From the NCBI RefSeq assembly GCF_014695955.1, contig NZ_JACJPG010000189.1, positions 1-64,000 of the forward strand: 64,000 bases of DNA, given 5' to 3'. The position numbers and the translations under genes were made by a program. Origin of the DNA: Leptolyngbya sp. FACHB-36. GTDB lineage: Bacteria; Cyanobacteriota; Cyanobacteriia; Leptolyngbyales; Leptolyngbyaceae. Positions 7,712-14,733 of the stretch are shown here, in pieces; positions within the stretch are counted from its first letter, which is position 1, and every line of letters begins with the position of its first letter. The notes under the pieces are model-generated. The model saw nothing but the letters and a program-made list of their open reading frames with translations. It was not told where the DNA came from and ran no database searches.

Positions 7712-7993
7712 ATGCTGTTCAAGGTCGCTCACGGTTTACTCATCCGTCGCAAACTCACTGACGATGAGCAGGCATGGCTGTATTTCTTCTTCGTGTTCGG
7801 CAGCCTGTGGATGACGATCGTGATGCTGCTGGCGGGATTCGTCGCTGCCGACTCGAAGATTAAGGACCGCTGCGCCGTCGCTGCGTTGATCTTCGGATGC
7901 ACCGTCCCAACCTCGCTGTTTACTGCCTTTGCATTGACCACCGACAGAGACATCGACAGAGACGATGACGATGACGATGACGATCGCGATTAA
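7712..7993 (+). CDS. Two-pass membrane protein with poly-Asp tail
   Basis: 93 residues starting directly after the previous stop, with GGGAGG just upstream. Two hydrophobic helices lie at about residues 22-45 and 54-74. The protein ends in an acidic tail of nine Asp residues among Arg, which is encoded by GACGAT repeats that also supply the ATG starts of the next gene in another frame. It is an inner-membrane component of unknown function. Confidence 0.6.
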   Translation: MLFKVAHGLLIRRKLTDDEQAWLYFFFVFGSLWMTIVMLLAGFVAADSKIKDRCAVAALIFGCTVPTSLFTAFALTTDRDIDRDDDDDDDDRD

Positions 7994-9200
7994 GCTGGCG
8001 TGGAAGCTGATTTCCCGCAAGCGGTCCAGTCGTCGATCTGCGGCAGGGCGCGACACCCTAGCGTACTGGGCAGGGCGCGGCACGATCGACGACTGGACTT
8101 ATGAACTGGTCATCATTCTGCTGTTGTTGGTCATCGCGGCTCGGTTCATCGCGCCGGTCGGTACAGTGGTGCAGCAGGCGGTGCAGCAGATTCAGTCGGC
8201 AGCCGCACCGCAACCCAACGGCAGCACGCAGATCGTGGCGCTGCGACAGGCGATCGTCGGGCAGGAGTCCAACGGCGACCCATCACTCCAGAATGCCAGT
8301 GGATCGGGCGCAATGGGACTAGGGCAGGTGATGCCGGAGAACCTGCCATCCTGGAGCCGCGAGGCGCTGGGGCGAGAAATCACGCAGCAGGAATTTCTCA
8401 GCAGTCCGGATCTACAGCTGAAAATCATCGACCACAAAATCGATCAGTATTGGCAGTCCGCCATCAAAGCCGCCAATGGCAATCAGGATGAGGCAGTGCT
8501 GCGGGTGGCGGCACAGTGGTACAGCGGCGACCCGGAGAAATACACCAGCACGACGCCGCAGTCGTGGGCAGGCGATTCCTATCCCTCGATCGCCGAGTAT
8601 TCCCAGCAGGTCTTGCAGCGCTACAAGGCAATTCCGCAGGCGGCAGTCAGCCCAGCCAAGCCTTCAGCTTCGATCGGCTCCAGCGCTCCCATCTCCAGCG
8701 TCGTCAAAATTTACAGTGGCGGTGAGATTGGCTCCGGCGTCGTGGTCACGCCGAACCGCATTGCGACCGCTGCCCATGTGCTGAAAGATTTAGGGCAAAT
8801 CAATATTCAAGCGGGCGACCAGTCGTTCACAGGGCGAGTCATTGCCACGGACCGCTCCACAGACTTGGCGATCGTGGAGGTTCAGAGAACCCTTGCCCCC
8901 GCTCGCCTAACCAAGGTGCAACCCACCGTAGGCGAACAGGTGACGGCGATCGGTAATCCCCGCAATCAGGGGATTCAAGCGACGACAGGCAAACTGACGA
9001 GTGCCAGCATCATGAGTGGCGTTACGCACTCAGCCCCAATCTTCCCCGGCAGTTCCGGCGGCGGGCTATTCAACGATCGAGGCGAACTTATCGGCATCAA
9101 CATCCGGGCAGACTATGCCGATCCTGATAAAGCAACGGGTTTCATTTCGGGACGGGCAATTCCTACGCCTGTCATCACGGCACGACTGGAGGCACTATGA
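7965..9200 (+). CDS. Membrane-anchored lytic transglycosylase fused to a trypsin-like serine protease
   Basis: 411 residues. A transmembrane helix spans about residues 46-65 (ELVIILLLLVIAARFIAPVG). A goose-type/SLT lytic transglycosylase domain follows (about 88-220), with catalytic Glu in VGQESNGDP, SGAMGLGQVMP and AAQWYSGDP; it would cut glycan strands of peptidoglycan. A chymotrypsin/HtrA-type protease domain then runs from about 240 to 405, with TAAHV (His), STDLAIVEV (Asp) and PGSSGGGLF (Ser), so the triad is complete. No PDZ domain is present. Three in-frame ATGs (7965, 7971, 7977) overlap the previous gene. Lytic transglycosylases of VirB1 type open the wall for secretion systems; a fused protease is unusual. 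Confidence 0.85.
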   Translation: MTMTMTIAIKLAWKLISRKRSSRRSAAGRDTLAYWAGRGTIDDWTYELVIILLLLVIAARFIAPVGTVVQQAVQQIQSAAAPQPNGSTQIVALRQAIVGQESNGDPSLQNASGSGAMGLGQVMPENLPSWSREALGREITQQEFLSSPDLQLKIIDHKIDQYWQSAIKAANGNQDEAVLRVAAQWYSGDPEKYTSTTPQSWAGDSYPSIAEYSQQVLQRYKAIPQAAVSPAKPSASIGSSAPISSVVKIYSGGEIGSGVVVTPNRIATAAHVLKDLGQINIQAGDQSFTGRVIATDRSTDLAIVEVQRTLAPARLTKVQPTVGEQVTAIGNPRNQGIQATTGKLTSASIMSGVTHSAPIFPGSSGGGLFNDRGELIGINIRADYADPDKATGFISGRAIPTPVITARLEAL

Positions 9201-9694
9201 GCGACGGTAAAACTCACGACTTCATCACGATCTCCACCAGTCCCGTTATCGGCTGTCTGGCGGCGCAGATGTCAGCAACGGTTGCGGTAACAACGACGAT
9301 CGGGTATTTGGTGGGCGGGTTGCTCCTGTCGCCCGACCTGGATGTCAAATCACGCCCCTGGCGGCGATGGGGCTGGCTGCGGTTTATCTGGCTGCCGTAT
9401 CAGAAACTGGTGCCTCATCGCAGTTGGATCTCCCACACGCCGATCGTCGGTACGCTGATTCAGTTGTCGTATTTAGGCGCGATCGTGCTACTGGCCGCCA
9501 CGTTGTTGGGAATTGATGTTTGGACGATCGTTCGAGTGGTCGTCGATCGCCAGCAGGATGTAGGGGAAGGCAATCCGTGGAGCGTGAACTGTTTTGCGTT
9601 AATCACTGGGCTTTGCTTGGGATCTTGGGCGCATCTCGTTGCTGATACGCTGAGCAGCCTAGGTAAACACAAAAAGAAGAAGCGCCGACCGTGA
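9197..9694 (+). CDS. DUF2227-like metal-binding membrane protein
   Basis: 165 residues starting in the overlap ATGA. The pattern of the uncharacterised DUF2227 family is visible: early SDGKTHD, then LLLSPDLDVKSRPWRRWG, WLPYQKLVPHRSW and a C-terminal SWAHLVAD. The conserved His and Asp residues suggest metal binding, and several hydrophobic segments suggest a membrane protein. Its role is not established for the family. It is near the end of the operon, and its C-terminus is very basic (KHKKKKRRP). Confidence 0.7.
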   Translation: MSDGKTHDFITISTSPVIGCLAAQMSATVAVTTTIGYLVGGLLLSPDLDVKSRPWRRWGWLRFIWLPYQKLVPHRSWISHTPIVGTLIQLSYLGAIVLLAATLLGIDVWTIVRVVVDRQQDVGEGNPWSVNCFALITGLCLGSWAHLVADTLSSLGKHKKKKRRP

Positions 9695-9813
9695 CCGGAA
9701 AGCTCGGGAGTGCGAGGGGTGACCTCCGCTTGAATCGAAGTGGTTTTGGAGTCGATGATAAGGAACTGCTAGACCTACCTGATCGGGCATTCAATAATTC
9801 AGATACGCCTTGA
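9691..9813 (+). CDS. 40-residue coupled small ORF at the end of the operon
   Basis: A GTG at 9691 overlaps the stop of the DUF2227 gene (GTGA) and opens a 40-codon frame to TGA 9811-9813. The product is hydrophilic with an acidic centre (GVDDKELLDLPDRAF). Four-base overlap starts are used several times in this operon (3205, 5196, 6707, 9197), which supports translation. The function is unknown. Confidence 0.4.
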   Translation: MTGKLGSARGDLRLNRSGFGVDDKELLDLPDRAFNNSDTP

Positions 9814-9922
9814 AGCTCCAGTTATAGGCAAGTGAAGGACAAGAACGAAATCTTTGGAATGCCCTAAATTTGTTGTAGTTTCTTTAATCTGACAAATTTT
9901 TCTCAACCTTAGAAGAGCAAAA

Positions 9923-9940
9923 GGTACCCGGAAGGGTACC
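9923..9940. promoter_or_regulatory. Perfect hairpin GGTACCC-GGAA-GGGTACC
   Basis: Two seven-base arms around a GGAA loop. No U-run follows, so it is not a standard terminator. It lies 66 bases before the ATG at 10006, in an otherwise gene-free stretch (9814-10005) that is AT-rich with T-runs. It may be an operator or an element in the leader of the 10006 gene. Confidence 0.5.
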
Positions 9941-10005
9941 GCAAAGCCAGGGGCGTCCTCAATAAAATAAACCCAAGAACGAAGGAGAACAAAGGAGATT
10001 TTTCA

Positions 10006-10245
10006 ATGAAGGTCTTTAAAACCTCAGGTTCAACTGACACAACTGACGAGGTTGCAGAAATCCAGTTAGTCTTTAAAGAAAATGTCGATTACGTTGCCTT
10101 AGCTGGATTTCTCAATGATCATCACATCACGTATCAATTTCACTTCAGAAATGTGAGTGGCAATGTGTGGGAGGCAGTATTACGACGCACGGGTGAGCAA
10201 ACGCGATGGATCCCATCCATTGAGGTTCTTGGCTTCCAGGAGTGA
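10006..10245 (+). CDS. Small hypothetical protein
   Basis: 79 residues with a strong ribosome-binding site (AAGGAG) upstream. The composition is balanced, with an alternating beta/helix pattern (VAEIQLVFKENVDYVALAGF). There is no signal peptide or membrane segment. It is a monocistronic gene bracketed by a hairpin upstream and a strong terminator downstream. The family is not recognised. Confidence 0.65.
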   Translation: MKVFKTSGSTDTTDEVAEIQLVFKENVDYVALAGFLNDHHITYQFHFRNVSGNVWEAVLRRTGEQTRWIPSIEVLGFQE

Positions 10246-10284
10246 AGCTATCTAAGTATGTGAACACAATTGAATAAAATCATC

Positions 10285-10323
10285 AAACCCAGAGCCGCCC
10301 AATGCGCGGGCAGCTCTGGGTTT
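10285..10323 (+). terminator. Stem-loop terminator of the 10006 gene
   Basis: AAACCCAGAGC at 10285-10295 pairs perfectly with GCTCTGGGTTT at 10313-10323, and the stem continues with GCCC/GGGC inside. T-rich sequence follows (TTTGAATTTGGGTTTTAA). It sits 40 bases after the stop of the gene and can act in both directions. Confidence 0.75.
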
Positions 10324-10438
10324 GAATTTGGGTTTTAATTGAGGGAAGCTACTCACAAGCATCTCAATCATACAAAGCATAAGTTGAGGTCAGTCCGTGA
10401 ACTGCTCAGATTTTGCACCTCAGCAATAGGCACAGTAA

Positions 10439-10636
10439 GTGCTTGGTGCCACCCTGGAGATCCGCACAGGCAATGGTAGAAGCGACTGCCCTGTGTGCAA
10501 TGAACGGGCAGTCAAAATGCTTTGTGGTGTACTGCCGTACAACGAACCTGAACCTGATGACTACTCACCGCTTCGACCGGGGTTGCCCTTGGTGCCTGAT
10601 TGGTGGGTTGAGGAAACGGAGATTCAGGATGGCTGA
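10439..10636 (+). CDS. Small protein with a CPVC motif
   Basis: 65 residues from a GTG immediately after an in-frame TAA. The sequence contains SDCPVCNERAVKMLCG, a half zinc-ribbon, and an acidic Pro-rich C-terminus (EPEPDDYSPLRPG). Another frame over the same DNA (10413-10655) is open but has poor composition. There is no clear ribosome-binding site, so expression is uncertain. A CPVC protein with only one more Cys nearby may bind metal as a dimer or be a remnant. Confidence 0.4.
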   Translation: MLGATLEIRTGNGRSDCPVCNERAVKMLCGVLPYNEPEPDDYSPLRPGLPLVPDWWVEETEIQDG

Positions 10637-10739
10637 CCAGGGCCGAGGGATTTGATTCCGCTCCCCTCCTCTTGCTTGTACTCATATTCTCATTTGAATG
10701 TCTATGGATGCAGTTCTGACCCGATTCTTCTGATTCAGG

Positions 10740-11054
10740 TTGGACACTGCCCTAGAATCCATAACTCCAAACGCAATGGAATCGCTCAAGGAAGCCATCT
10801 TGAAGCAGCGGGTAGCGAATCCGAGTGGCTTTTTCAGTGCGGCTGTGGCGAAGGCTTGGCAACCGAACGAAACCTATAAAGTTAAGAGTGAGCGCGATCT
10901 GTTTAATGACTGGTATGGCTTGGCACAGCAGGTGGAAATTGTGCGAACCGCCATGATGATTGAGGGCGTTCAGTACGTCATGACCCAGGAAGAGAAATGG
11001 GTTTCGTTTAGCGAGATGCTGACGCAAGTTTCCCTCAAAGAATTTTTCAATTAA
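10740..11054 (+). CDS. Possible truncated replication/regulatory protein (C-terminal part)
   Basis: 104 residues from TTG 10740; the first ATG is at 10776. Motifs [29 protein letters not shown] and [15 protein letters not shown] resemble the C-terminal parts of helix-turn-helix plasmid or replication-associated proteins of cyanobacteria, in which a phrase like NPxGFF...WQPN precedes the end. No DNA-binding domain is left in this frame, and stops lie just upstream. I read it as a 5'-truncated gene, with modest confidence. Confidence 0.45.
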
Positions 11055-11094
11055 TCGGAACTGAACAACTCTGGTAGAGCATCAAGGACAGCCT

Positions 11095-11304
11095 TTACTC
11101 AACAGCATCGTCTGGAGTTTGATTTGCTTCTTCACGAAAAGCTTCCTGCTCAAGTTGTTGCAGTGTTCTCGTTTCACTAATCAGTTTTATTACTAAATCA
11201 CCCATTGTTATCCCAAGTTTGACGCTCAGGGTCTTCAGGCGAGACCTGAGCGATTTTGGCATATCAACCTGAAGCTTAATGATTGGGTCGGGTTGCTTTG
11301 ACAT
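11095..11304 (-). CDS. Ribbon-helix-helix DNA-binding protein
   Basis: 69 residues. A beta strand (IIKLQVDMP) is followed by two helices (KSLRSRLKTLSVKLGI and TMGDLVIKLISET), the standard RHH arrangement of CopG/ParG/omega proteins. The tail is acidic. It is divergent from the methyltransferase at 11508, with six 9-bp iterons (11378-11431) in the shared intergenic region. RHH proteins of this size bind arrays of short repeats as promoter repressors or as plasmid centromere-binding factors; no ParA is visible nearby, so a repressor role is more likely. Confidence 0.75.
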   Translation of the reverse strand: MSKQPDPIIKLQVDMPKSLRSRLKTLSVKLGITMGDLVIKLISETRTLQQLEQEAFREEANQTPDDAVE

Positions 11305-11377
11305 CTAAATTGAGCAATTCTTGCTGCTAACCAAAGACCAGAAATAATGATATTGCAAATATCACTTTTATTGCTTA

Positions 11378-11431
11378 TAATATTACTAATATTACTAATA
11401 TTAGTAATATTAGTAATATTAGTAATATTGG
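11378..11431. repeat. Six tandem 9-bp iterons TAATATTAS
   Basis: Uninterrupted 9-bp units: TAATATTAC twice (11378-11395), TAATATTAG three times (11396-11422) and TAATATTGG once (11423-11431). The array sits about 74 bases from both the RHH start (11304) and the methyltransferase start (11508). The shared TAATATTA core is palindromic, so either strand can be read. The base composition (nearly pure AT) also makes it a likely melting or promoter region. Confidence 0.85.
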
Positions 11432-11507
11432 TGGAAAACACCTTTCAGTATAAGGTTTTATCAGCACTGCGTCGGAGTTCAACGATTCCTAGCGATGAGG
11501 TGACTGC

Positions 11508-12620
11508 ATGGTGACTGCACATAGCAAGCCGCTCTCTCACTGCCGTTGGTTGACGGCGGTGGACTTGTTTTGTGGATGCGGTGGTGTGACCGCAGGTTTA
11601 AAGCAACACAACTTTCGGGTGGTTGCAGCCGTTGACGAAGACCCGAACGCTTGCAATACCTATCGGGTGAATCATCCAACCGTTCACCTGTATCCTTACG
11701 ACATTAGGACTGTTAATCCTCAAGACATCCGCGACGTTGATCTGCATGGTGAGGATCTTGACTTGTTAGTGGTGTGTGCGCCCTGTCAGCCGTTCAGCAG
11801 TCAGAATCGCTCCAATAAGGTAGATGAGCGCTCGGATTTAATTTTTCAAGCGACTCGATTTGCCAAAATTCTCAAACCTGCCGTTATCTTCTTTGAGAAT
11901 GTGCCGGGACTGGCAACACTCAAATACAGGGGCTTACTCGATACACTTAGAGCAGATTTAGCTAAACTCAACTATCAGTTGAGTGAACCCTTACCAATTG
12001 ACGCAGCAGATTATGGCGTTCCGCAAAGACGCAAACGATGTATTCTACTGGCAGTTCTCGATGCCCCTGTTCCTCCTATCCCAGTGCCAACAACCCCGCA
12101 AGGGCAGCGAGTGACAGTTAAGCAAGCTATTGGACATCTGCTTTCTCTCAAATCAGGAGAAGGAGATCCGGATGACCCCTTACATCAAGCCAGCACACAT
12201 CTACCCCTCGTGCTAGAGCGGTTGCACTTCATTCCGAAGAATGGAGGCAGTCGCTATTCCTTGCCTCCACATCTGGTGTTAGATTGTCACCGAAATCATA
12301 AAGGACATGGCGATGTATATGGGAGAATGCAATGGGGCGATGTAGCCCCAACCCTGACAACCGGATGTACGAATGTTACACGCGGACGCTTCGCTCATCC
12401 TCAAGACGATAGAGCCATTACGCTACGAGAGGCAGCACTGCTACAAACGTTCTCCCCATACTACGAATTTGTCGGTAATCGCGACCAAATTACGGCACAG
12501 ATAGGTAATGCCGTTCCAGTCAAACTGATGAGTGCTTTCGCTCCAACCTTAAGAAGCACAATCAAGCAAGCAAGACAACCTGTGGCTTCATCTGTTAATC
12601 CAGCTTCATCTGTTTCCTAA
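11508..12620 (+). CDS. DNA (cytosine-5-)-methyltransferase
   Basis: 370 residues. All main C5-methyltransferase motifs are present: I DLFCGCGG (19-26), IV APCQPFS with the catalytic Cys (about 94-100), VI ENV (about 130), VIII QRRKR (about 173), IX REAALLQTF and X QIGNAVP (about 331-337). It transfers a methyl group from S-adenosylmethionine to cytosine C5 in a specific site; the target cannot be read from sequence. Its 3' end overlaps the convergent nuclease-like gene by 26 bases, so the three genes to 16310 form one module. It probably marks self DNA for the HerA-containing restriction complex. HIP1 sites seem rarer here than in the flanking genes, suggesting transfer. Confidence 0.92.
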   Translation: MVTAHSKPLSHCRWLTAVDLFCGCGGVTAGLKQHNFRVVAAVDEDPNACNTYRVNHPTVHLYPYDIRTVNPQDIRDVDLHGEDLDLLVVCAPCQPFSSQNRSNKVDERSDLIFQATRFAKILKPAVIFFENVPGLATLKYRGLLDTLRADLAKLNYQLSEPLPIDAADYGVPQRRKRCILLAVLDAPVPPIPVPTTPQGQRVTVKQAIGHLLSLKSGEGDPDDPLHQASTHLPLVLERLHFIPKNGGSRYSLPPHLVLDCHRNHKGHGDVYGRMQWGDVAPTLTTGCTNVTRGRFAHPQDDRAITLREAALLQTFSPYYEFVGNRDQITAQIGNAVPVKLMSAFAPTLRSTIKQARQPVASSVNPASSVS

Positions 12621-14733
12621 GATGTTGAATCAACTCTCGCAGCCTGTCTTGAACCTCCTCACCTAAAACATCACGAGCATAGGTAACAACCTCGTGTGCC
12701 GAGCGAGTGACATCTGGAACTAGAATCGGCAATCTTGAATCTCGGTTCCCCGTGTCAAATTTGCTTTGACTGTGATAGTCGTCAAACTCCCAATGTTCTG
12801 CAATCCATGAAATCAGTCCGATGAACTTCTCTTCCTCCTGACTACGCTGCTGCAAGCCAAACGCAACCTCTAGCCGGGGAAGCAGAAAATGCCGACCCTC
12901 ACTTGTGTGCTTAATGATCTCCAGCGGTTGAGCAGGCGCAGCGTAGAACATTGAAACACCCACCTGTTCTAAGAGATATAGAAAATACGAGTAATCGGCT
13001 GGATCTCGTACACGCTGGTTCCTGCGCTTATGTTCGCTGTATCTTGCAGCAATGAATTTCTTCCAATCCTCCCTGTCGTCTTCATTCACCCAGCGATTCT
13101 CTGCCTCAATAAAGGCAGGCCCATTTTTAATGCCAATATCTGAGAATCTGCGAACGGCGCGAAACGTAACAAATACATAGTCCTCATCAGGACTTGCATT
13201 GGTCATATTAATTGCTGTTTGAGCTTTAGACCATCCTAGAAACAACAGATGAGCAACTGCTGTATCACCAAAGGGAATACGATACACATCTTCTCTGGAA
13301 ACAACCAATTCACCACCAGTCTTACGCAAGTCTTGCTGATGAATAAACCAGAAGATTAGCGGCGCGAGAAATGACATTTCAGGATCTTTGACTGCCGCTC
13401 CATACACAATATGGCTAGTTGGGCCGGAAAGAGTTTGATGAGCGACTTTCGCAAATAAATCAATCTCCTTTTTAACCAGGCGACCATATAGCCCTGTGTC
13501 CTCGTAATCCTCAATGCGATGCACGAGTGGAAAAATACGTCCATCTCGAATGACCAGCGAGGGGTTTGACTCGATTCCCATTGCCGGAATTCCACCGATC
13601 GGTCGCCAATCTGCTTCACGATTCACGATGCGGAAATCTTCATAGTATTGCCTGAGATCCATCGCAGCCATGCGCGAATGCTTGAAGCCATCCTCCGGTA
13701 GCTGATGACGAAGAGCGGGAGAAAGCAGCAATCCTTCTTCTGATGCTCGACTCTCTGTGTACTCCTTCAATCGATCTGGAAAAACGTCGAAGTCCTGGAA
13801 TGCGTAGTCTGGATACTCTCGATTTGTCAGTGCCGCTCCAGCCGTAATTACGGCAATGGGTTCTGGTGGAATAAACGACCCCTGAGAATGCTCAAGAAAG
13901 ATGTCAGCGACCGAAGCATCTGTGCCTGCTGCTGACTTGTGTAGATCCAGAGGCACACGCCTTAATTCAATGACTGTCTTGCCGAAAACGCGCTGCCGAA
14001 GCCGTTCTTTGGCAGCTTCAGCATCTAAAGAAGCAGTCTCGCCATATCGACAATCTTTTGCCCGTGATGGCAGAAATAAAATGCCTGGTTCATCACCGCG
14101 AGGGGCATCTAAACGCCACATCTGTTGCAAGTGTTTCCTAGCCCACTCTAAGCGGCCATCGAGTTCTGCTGCAATCTCCCCACTGGTGCGCATCTCTCGT
14201 TTGGCGACTGCCATAAGCATCTGATTGACTAGCCCGTTGATGTCGTCAACAACCCACTGAGCCATTTCTAGCAACAGGTCAACTGGATCTTGGGCTGATA
14301 ATAATGGAGCAACTTGAACAATTGCCCAAGCAGCAGCATCTTGATTCAAATGCTCATGCGCAATTTGCTCCATGACTGAGCGAGAGCGGGTGTTCAGTCG
14401 GCGCTGTTCGTCATCAACCTCTGCTTCTGCTAAATCAGTCTTCGTCTGAATCTCGGTTCTTGCGCCAACCAGTTGATCTAAAAACGATCCCTGCTTGGGT
14501 AATTCGTCCGGATGAAAGTAAGCGAATGGAGGTTTTCCAAGCGCTGATGTAGACCGCCGAATGCGAATGACCCGGCTCTCTTCCGTCATTTTTTTCAACC
14601 GCAGTTGCAGTGAACGAAGCGTTAGCTTGCGAGAAGCTTGGAGTCGCACATGAATATCATCTGCCAGTAGACCTTCTGGTTGTCCAATCAGCAGATCAAG
14701 GATCACATCTTCTATTAATGGTTCTGTCGCCAT
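12595..14733 (-). CDS. Large NurA-like partner of HerA (putative nuclease)
   Basis: 712 residues. The N-terminal 80 residues look like a winged helix (LADDIHVRLQASRKLTLRSLQLRLKKM). The C-terminal half has blocks that recall NurA nucleases: GIPAMGIESNPSLVIRDGR (about residues 380-398), IVYGAAVKDPEMSFLAP, and a late LLPRLEVAFG. The canonical DGS motif of NurA is not obvious, so the catalytic assignment is uncertain. The gene overlaps the herA gene by 19 bases and is translated after it. NurA-HerA pairs form a DNA-end-processing machine, and in bacteria HerA often pairs with a variable nuclease for defence. The context supports this more than the sequence does. Confidence 0.5.
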   Translation of the reverse strand: MATEPLIEDVILDLLIGQPEGLLADDIHVRLQASRKLTLRSLQLRLKKMTEESRVIRIRRSTSALGKPPFAYFHPDELPKQGSFLDQLVGARTEIQTKTDLAEAEVDDEQRRLNTRSRSVMEQIAHEHLNQDAAAWAIVQVAPLLSAQDPVDLLLEMAQWVVDDINGLVNQMLMAVAKREMRTSGEIAAELDGRLEWARKHLQQMWRLDAPRGDEPGILFLPSRAKDCRYGETASLDAEAAKERLRQRVFGKTVIELRRVPLDLHKSAAGTDASVADIFLEHSQGSFIPPEPIAVITAGAALTNREYPDYAFQDFDVFPDRLKEYTESRASEEGLLLSPALRHQLPEDGFKHSRMAAMDLRQYYEDFRIVNREADWRPIGGIPAMGIESNPSLVIRDGRIFPLVHRIEDYEDTGLYGRLVKKEIDLFAKVAHQTLSGPTSHIVYGAAVKDPEMSFLAPLIFWFIHQQDLRKTGGELVVSREDVYRIPFGDTAVAHLLFLGWSKAQTAINMTNASPDEDYVFVTFRAVRRFSDIGIKNGPAFIEAENRWVNEDDREDWKKFIAARYSEHKRRNQRVRDPADYSYFLYLLEQVGVSMFYAAPAQPLEIIKHTSEGRHFLLPRLEVAFGLQQRSQEEEKFIGLISWIAEHWEFDDYHSQSKFDTGNRDSRLPILVPDVTRSAHEVVTYARDVLGEEVQDRLRELIQHLRKQMKLD

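Noticed and set aside
10413-10655. Alternative ORF over the CPVC gene
   Set aside because: Codon composition is poor and the overlapping frame has a plausible metal-binding motif.
11378-11431. Possible CRISPR array
   Set aside because: The units are 9 bp and contiguous with no spacers, so this is an iteron array.
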